Source: Haematobia irritans (lineage: Eukaryota > Arthropoda > Insecta > Diptera > Muscidae). Taken from it: DNA of 64,000 bases. The DNA lies in assembly GCF_050003625.1 (NCBI RefSeq), contig NC_134398.1, forward strand, positions 115,172,145 to 115,236,144, read 5' to 3'. A program made the position numbers and the translations under genes. A model generated the notes under the pieces. That model worked only from the letters and a program-made list of their open reading frames with translations, was not told where the DNA came from and did not search any database. Shown in pieces: positions 59,468 to 64,000 of the stretch (its first letter is position 1; every line of letters starts with the position of its first letter).

Positions 59468-60050
59468 ATCAATTGCCTGTTTCGGTATCAGGCTAACATG
59501 TAATATAATAAGCAACGATGAGCCCGTCGTAAAACTAGGAAAAACACGACTAATGTACGCGTTAGAATTGTTGTTGTATCCTGGAAACCAGTTTCTGTTA
59601 ATTGTCATATCTTGTAGTTGACTGTAGAAACAATAAGCATTGTTCGATTGTTCACCACTTAGGTGAATTCTAACAAATTAGCTTTCTAAAAATAAATTTC
59701 GTGTTGTTGCATTACTATGTAACAAAACGAAATAAAAATAAGATTAAGGGACTGGTAAGTTATATGAAAAGATGATGTACAGTGGGAGAAAAGATGATTC
59801 AATTTGTAAGAGGAAATTACCCAAATGTTTTCTCCATAAGGAGTTAGCATAAAGGGCCCAAAATTGAGTTATCTCTCCCAGCCAGATCTATACTAAAGGC
59901 TGTGGAAAGGTTCATTCGCCCGAACCGAAACATGTACAGTCCAGGCGTGTATAGATTTGTATCTGGCGTTTTCTTTTCAATGGCTCTATTAACCACGTTC
60001 CTTAATCTATATCTGTCCATAAAGCTCGAAAAATAATTGTATAATTAGAT
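59468..60050. repeat. About 580-bp repeat, second copy
   Basis: This is nearly identical to 48600-49172, with only scattered substitutions by eye, and in the same orientation. It lies on the other side of the family B nest. Confidence 0.8.
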
Positions 60051-60224
60051 ACCAAATAAATAAATAAATATTTTATTTAATTGGACCGGTACTAATAAAA
60101 TCTAATTGTCGTGACACACGCCCGAAACGTCAGTCTTGTTCTCAAAGTAAACTTAAATCATAAAATACGACTCAATGGTGAGTTACTAAAATATTCAGTG
60201 TCTCGAGATTTTTCGTGATTTACG

Positions 60225-60262
60225 ACTTTTCACTGCAATAAAATTTTTCCGTCGTGAGTATG
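60225..60262. repeat. End fragment of the CGTGAG hAT MITE
   Basis: CCGTCGTGAGTATGCG and GTGCACACCACTA resemble the right end of 15566-16014. The left part is missing. Confidence 0.5.
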
Positions 60263-60284
60263 CGTAGTGCACACCACTAATACA

Positions 60285-60548
60285 TATAATTATGGACCGG
60301 TATGAACCGCGCGATCGGTTTTTATGGCAGCGATATAGCTCACTTGCAATACCGTCCGACCTACATCAACAATAACTATTTATGCCAATTTTCAATTCGA
60401 TAGTTTGTTCCGTTCGAAAGTTATCGTGATTTGAACAGACGGACGGACAGACATCGCTAGATCGATACAAAAATTCATCACGACCCAAAAGATATATACT
60501 TTATGGGTTATGAGGCTATTACTTCGATGTGTTACAAACAGAATAGTC
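60285..60548 (+). repeat. 153-bp-repeat element tail fragment
   Basis: This contains a degenerate unit (GACCGGTATGAACCG...), then GACGGACGGACAGACA and the tail ACGACCCAAAAGATATATAC to GTTACAAACAGAATAG. It is the conserved 3' region of these elements. Confidence 0.65.
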
Positions 60549-60732
60549 TTCAGATTATAAATTACATAAATGGTTCAAAAATTGCGACCTAAACCGCGAA
60601 AATACAAAATACAATTTTGTGCGGATTTTCTCTTCTCGACACAAAAACAAATTAATGTCTGGAACTGCCTCTTTCGGAAAAATCACTACGATATGTCAAA
60701 AGATGAACCCATTACCGATCGTATGCCTAACT

Positions 60733-61088
60733 AGGTTAAAGGTTAGATTAAAGTGACAGCCCGATTAAGTTTCAGGCTCACTTAGACTATTCAGTCCATT
60801 GTGACACCACATTAACTAAAAGTACCTACTACATTTGGGCACTTCTAGTTTTAACCGCTGAACCTTCTCGATTATTTTCTTCTGTTGAACCAACCAGATT
60901 GTTCCAAAAATATTAGCAGACTGCTTAAGTTAACGTTTTCCAGGTCCGCCAGTTATCTAAAGCTATAAGCCCCTCGCTTACGCTTTACACAAAATGCAGG
61001 ACACTCACACAAGGGGTGTTTAATTGATTCCTTTTCCTCCGCATCATGACAGCTCAGACAGTAGTCATTATGCTTCGCGCCAATAGCC
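60733..61088 (-). pseudogene. LINE 3' fragment
   Basis: This is a minus-strand copy of the 3' region of the LINE at 62981-63335. It includes the tail shared with the SINE and the codons of the C-terminal cysteine motif, with frameshifts. It is truncated at the right. Confidence 0.75.
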
Positions 61089-61371
61089 TAACTATGCCAT
61101 CTCGAGTTGGAATATTGTGCATTTAGAAAATGTATGTCCTTATTTAATATATCTTAGATAAAATTATATTATAACAGATACTTCTAGATTGTCAAAAACG
61201 ATTAGGACGATGAACCTAACGATGGAATTAAGGTTATTGCAATGACATGCCGCTTCTTTCTGATAGGTGGATGTTTAAAAAACTAATTCATTCTTTTAAT
61301 GAAAAATTTTTTGAATGGTAACATATGCAAATGCTTCTTAGGTTTCCAATTGGATATGATCCAAGTCAATC

Positions 61372-61584
61372 ATGGTCGCAGGGGTTAAATCTGTAAGCAT
61401 AACCTGTAATTACAAAATTCCAGCCAACTATGAGTACGGCAATGATGTAAGCCCATCAGTAAATGCAGTAAATAATACCGCAGTCTCTGGAAATGCACAG
61501 CAACAGAGGACGTGGAATAAGGATGAAGACTCTCCAAAAATTGTTACGAAAATTCAGGAAATCTCTTATAAGACAATTTTGTAA
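61372..61584 (+). CDS. Short unknown frame, low support
   Basis: This 70-codon frame has fairly coding-like composition (AVNNTAVSGNAQQQRTWNKD) and ends just before GTAAG at 61580, which could be a splice donor or chance. There is no known domain, signal peptide or membrane segment. A second weak frame follows at 61622-61849. It could be an exon of an unrecognised gene or a repeat relic. Confidence 0.2.
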   Translation: MVAGVKSVSITCNYKIPANYEYGNDVSPSVNAVNNTAVSGNAQQQRTWNKDEDSPKIVTKIQEISYKTIL

Positions 61585-61859
61585 GTAGTATTAAAGCAAT
61601 TTGTAGTTCTAAACATTTGAGGTGACCAACTCGACAACATCACATATACAGATTAAATTCCAAAATTCGAATTTTACATTCTCTTACCTAAAGTTAAATA
61701 TAATTGGCGATAACGATGTTCTTCGGAAACTGAAAAGTATTTATAATAATCTGACCTATTTCATGAATGTATTTCTAAATATTCTGAATAAATTAGAAAA
61801 TTTTCGTGTAATTGAAGTTGGCCAAAATCGCCTAAATGACCTTTATTGACACCACAACA

Positions 61860-62262
61860 TGCTTACACAAAGGATACACACGAACAATTTTTTTCTGTTT
61901 TCAATCACGAAAATGATAGTAGCAATCACAGTTTTAATTAGGCAATAAAAATAATTGATTAAGAATTTAAATGATTTCATTAGCAAATTTCAATTAATTT
62001 TTAAATTGATTCAATTAAAAATGTAATTGATGTTGATTGCAAAACTCAATTATTTTTTAATTAAAAAAGGTAACTATTTGAAATACTTTCTGAATTGGTT
62101 TAGTGTTTTTAGTTTAATTAACAGTTAATTGTTTGGAATAAATTTTTAACAAAAAATTACAAAATTGATAAAAAATTTAATTGTATCAATTAATTGAAAA
62201 CATTTTCAACTTCAATCAACTTTTTAATTGGAAATATTTTGGTGAACTTTTTTCGGTGTAGG
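61860..62262. repeat. AATTGATTAATT-rich stretch
   Basis: This stretch is very AT-rich and made largely of TTAATTGA-type words. It ends TTTTTTCGGTG, like a CAC-terminal element end. The left end is not certain (CACGAACAATTTTTTTCTG at about 61880). Confidence 0.4.
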
Positions 62263-62384
62263 ACTAAACTCTAACTCTAAATTTTGATCAAGATGTATAG
62301 AGTTAAATAGCGAACATCTAACTCAAATAGTATTTTAGCCGATCTACAGCAAGCAAAAGATATGTGAACAAAGGAAAATAAAAA

Positions 62385-62770
62385 AGCACCAGAATGATCC
62401 TTAATGTGAAGACAAGAATTGATCGAAATCAAATTCGCAGTGGCAGTAAACATGCCCGTAACCTGAATATATCGCGACGAGAGATGCAACACATACTGAA
62501 AAATGGGCTAGTACTCACCAATACATAAAAACGTTATTAATTAGGTTGTCTCCTAAGAGAATGCATTCCAAATTGAGCAGTTTGTGAACAAACAATGCGT
62601 GGATGATAATGGCGTTGGCCTCCGTAACGGCCGATCGTTGCCCCCACTCGTATTAATCGAACCTGGGGCAAAAAGGACGATCCTCGCCACATAGCGACCG
62701 CACAATGGCCACCAAAATCTCCGGATCTCAATCCACTGAACTGTTGCGCTGGATTTAAGCTTAATATGAA
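62385..62770 (+). pseudogene. Tc1/mariner-like transposase relic
   Basis: Broken plus-strand frames carry pieces of an IS630/Tc1-type transposase. A helix-turn-helix part reads RSGSKHARNLNISRREMQ. A piece near 62620-62660 reads like SVTADGRSP..LIEPGAK with frameshifts. QWPPKSPDLNPL near 62705-62745 surrounds the third catalytic position. The order matches the family but large parts are deleted. The open minus-strand frames over this region are antisense shadows. Confidence 0.65.
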
Positions 62771-62974
62771 AGCTAGAACAGAAACCCCGCCGTGACTTTG
62801 CAGATACGTAATGGCTAAGCAATAAGCTGCCAGAACTGCTGTCCGAGCTATCGCTGTGCTTGGAAAACCCGAAAGCACACAGTGTGGTTTTCAAAATAAT
62901 ACCAGATTCAGTAGATAACACTGTGGCGAAACCATTTTCGACAAGAAATTTAAAGTATTAATTCCGAGTCATGG

Positions 62975-63113
62975 TTAGGTTAGGTTAGGTTAAAGTGGCA
63001 GCCCGATTAAAGTTCAGGCTCACTTAGACTATTCAGTCCATTGTGATACCACATTAACTAAAAGTACCTATTACATATGGGCACTTCTAGTTTTAACCGT
63101 TGAACCTTCTCGA
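62975..63113 (-). repeat. LINE 3' untranslated tail
   Basis: On the minus strand it runs from the stop codon to an (AACCT)n end at about 62975-62992. The stretch at 62993-63055 (GGCAGCCCGATT to CCATTGTGATACCACA) is shared with the tails of the SINEs at 17734 and 25135. Confidence 0.8.
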
Positions 63114-63915
63114 TTATTTTCTTCTGTTGAACCAACCAGATTGTTCCAAAAACATTAGCAGACTGCTTAAGTTAACGTTTTCCAGGTCCGCTAGTAATCT
63201 GAAGCTATATGCCCCTAAAATTTGCTTACGCCTTACACAAAATGCAGGACACTCACACAAGAGGTGTTTTATTGATTCCTTTTCCTCCGCATCATGACAG
63301 CTCATACAATAGTCATTATACTTCGCACCTATAGTTTTTGCAAAATCGCCTATTAGGCAGCGACCCGTTATAGCAGATATCAGGAGTGATATCTGGCGTC
63401 TCGAGAACACTAGCATATCTAGTGTGCGGTTTAAGTTTAAATGGGGCCATATTTGCTTGGTGTCGTTACAACCCTTACAATTCTCCCATCGAACATTTGC
63501 CATCATGACAGCCTTCTCACGCAGTAAGAGCTTGCAGGTAGCCAGAGGCACACCAACAGATTCTAGTTCCCCTGGAATATGTAAGGTAGTTCCTAGCCTT
63601 GCTAGCTCATCTGCTTCGCAGTTCCCCGGTATGTTCCTGTGGCCAGGCACCCATATTAGGTGAATATTGTGCTGCTCAGCCATCTCATTGAGAGATTTGC
63701 GGCAGTCGATGGCCGTTTTCGAGTTGAGGAACACAGAGTCCAAGGATTTTATTGCAGGTTGACTGTCTGAGTATATATTAATGCCAATATTGCTTGGAGC
63801 ATTACTTCTCATCCAATTCACCACTTCTCTTATTGCTAATATTTCAGCCTGAAAAACACTACAGTGATCAGGTAATCTTTTCGCTATTCGAAGTTCCAGA
63901 TCTTTAGAATATACT
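63114..63915 (-). pseudogene. LINE C-terminus with RNase H domain
   Basis: The minus-strand open frame reads from FGVYSKDLELRIAKRL (about 63915) to the stop at 63114. RNase H motifs are VFQAEILAIREVV (catalytic glutamate), IYSDSQPAIKSLDS (aspartate), IWVPGHRNIPGN (histidine) and EADELARLGT (last aspartate). The first aspartate motif, expected just upstream, is degraded and a stop lies there. The C-terminus has CMSCHDAEEKESIKHLLC, a C..C........H....C motif. RNase H removes RNA from the RNA:DNA hybrid during LINE integration and is typical of I, R1 and LOA-type LINEs. It continues, degraded, toward the window edge. Confidence 0.85.
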
Positions 63916-64000
63916 CCGAAACCCAGTCATGCACACAGACTCCAAAAATAAGAGTTATATCGATTTCTATACCGATAGCTGCAAATTGTAAAGACCTGGA

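Noticed and set aside
48575..60050. LTR retrotransposon bounded by the 580-bp repeats
   Set aside because: There are no TG...CA ends, primer-binding site, polypurine tract or gag-pol sequence, and the DNA between the repeats is a nest of other elements.
62537..62921. Minus-strand frames of 113 and 122 codons
   Set aside because: They are antisense to the Tc1-like transposase relic recognised on the plus strand.

Overview
This window is eukaryotic, AT-rich, almost wholly repetitive DNA. It most resembles a higher fly, probably a muscid. That reading rests on the kinds of repeats seen: tRNA-derived SINEs with a TTAGG-type tail, 153-bp tandem repeats with GACG/GTCC microsatellite ends, TTTCTATAGAAA minisatellites, Tc1/mariner, hAT and non-LTR elements, and short fly-like introns. 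I found no complete host gene, rRNA, functional tRNA, CRISPR array or prokaryotic operon. Nearly every long reading frame belongs to a transposable element, lies antisense to one, or runs through a tandem repeat.

Layout. 1-9632 is a CAC-terminal element (family A, copy A1) split by a GGAGC-rich hAT element (652-3372) and by a block at 3798-9089 holding a TIR element, a 153-bp-repeat element and a twin-tRNA element. 9753-10771 is a CAC-terminal element carrying a LINE fragment. 10774-16949 is a broken twin-tRNA element (family B) interrupted by a foldback palindrome, a TA-flanked element and two MITEs. 17734-25717 holds two SINEs, a mariner relic, small CAC elements, 153-bp-repeat elements and an unexplained GC-richer stretch near 21.6-22.7 kb. 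25720-30816 is copy A2. 31392-32432 is a DD37E Tc1/mariner-like transposase. 34303-36071 and 42524-44987 are further 153-bp-repeat elements, the latter split by an internally deleted DD41D transposon. 38653-41354 is the cleanest family A copy (A4). 49439-59192 is a four-level nest: a hAT element inside a non-LTR retrotransposon, inside family A copy A3, inside a family B element. 60.2-64 kb holds relics of a second LINE, including an RNase H domain, and of a Tc1-like transposase.

How the parts relate. The SINE at 17.7 and 25.1 kb shares its 3' tail with the LINE at 62.98 kb, which suggests a parasite and partner pair. Families A, B and C share CAC...GTG ends and 2-bp target duplications. Family A carries tandem exon-like cassettes with good splice sites. 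Family B carries two divergent tRNA-like promoters. The 153-bp (51-codon) unit keeps its length in several otherwise diverged repeat families. The first non-LTR element encodes a 2A-like NPGP motif just before its zinc finger and endonuclease. These are the observations most worth following up.
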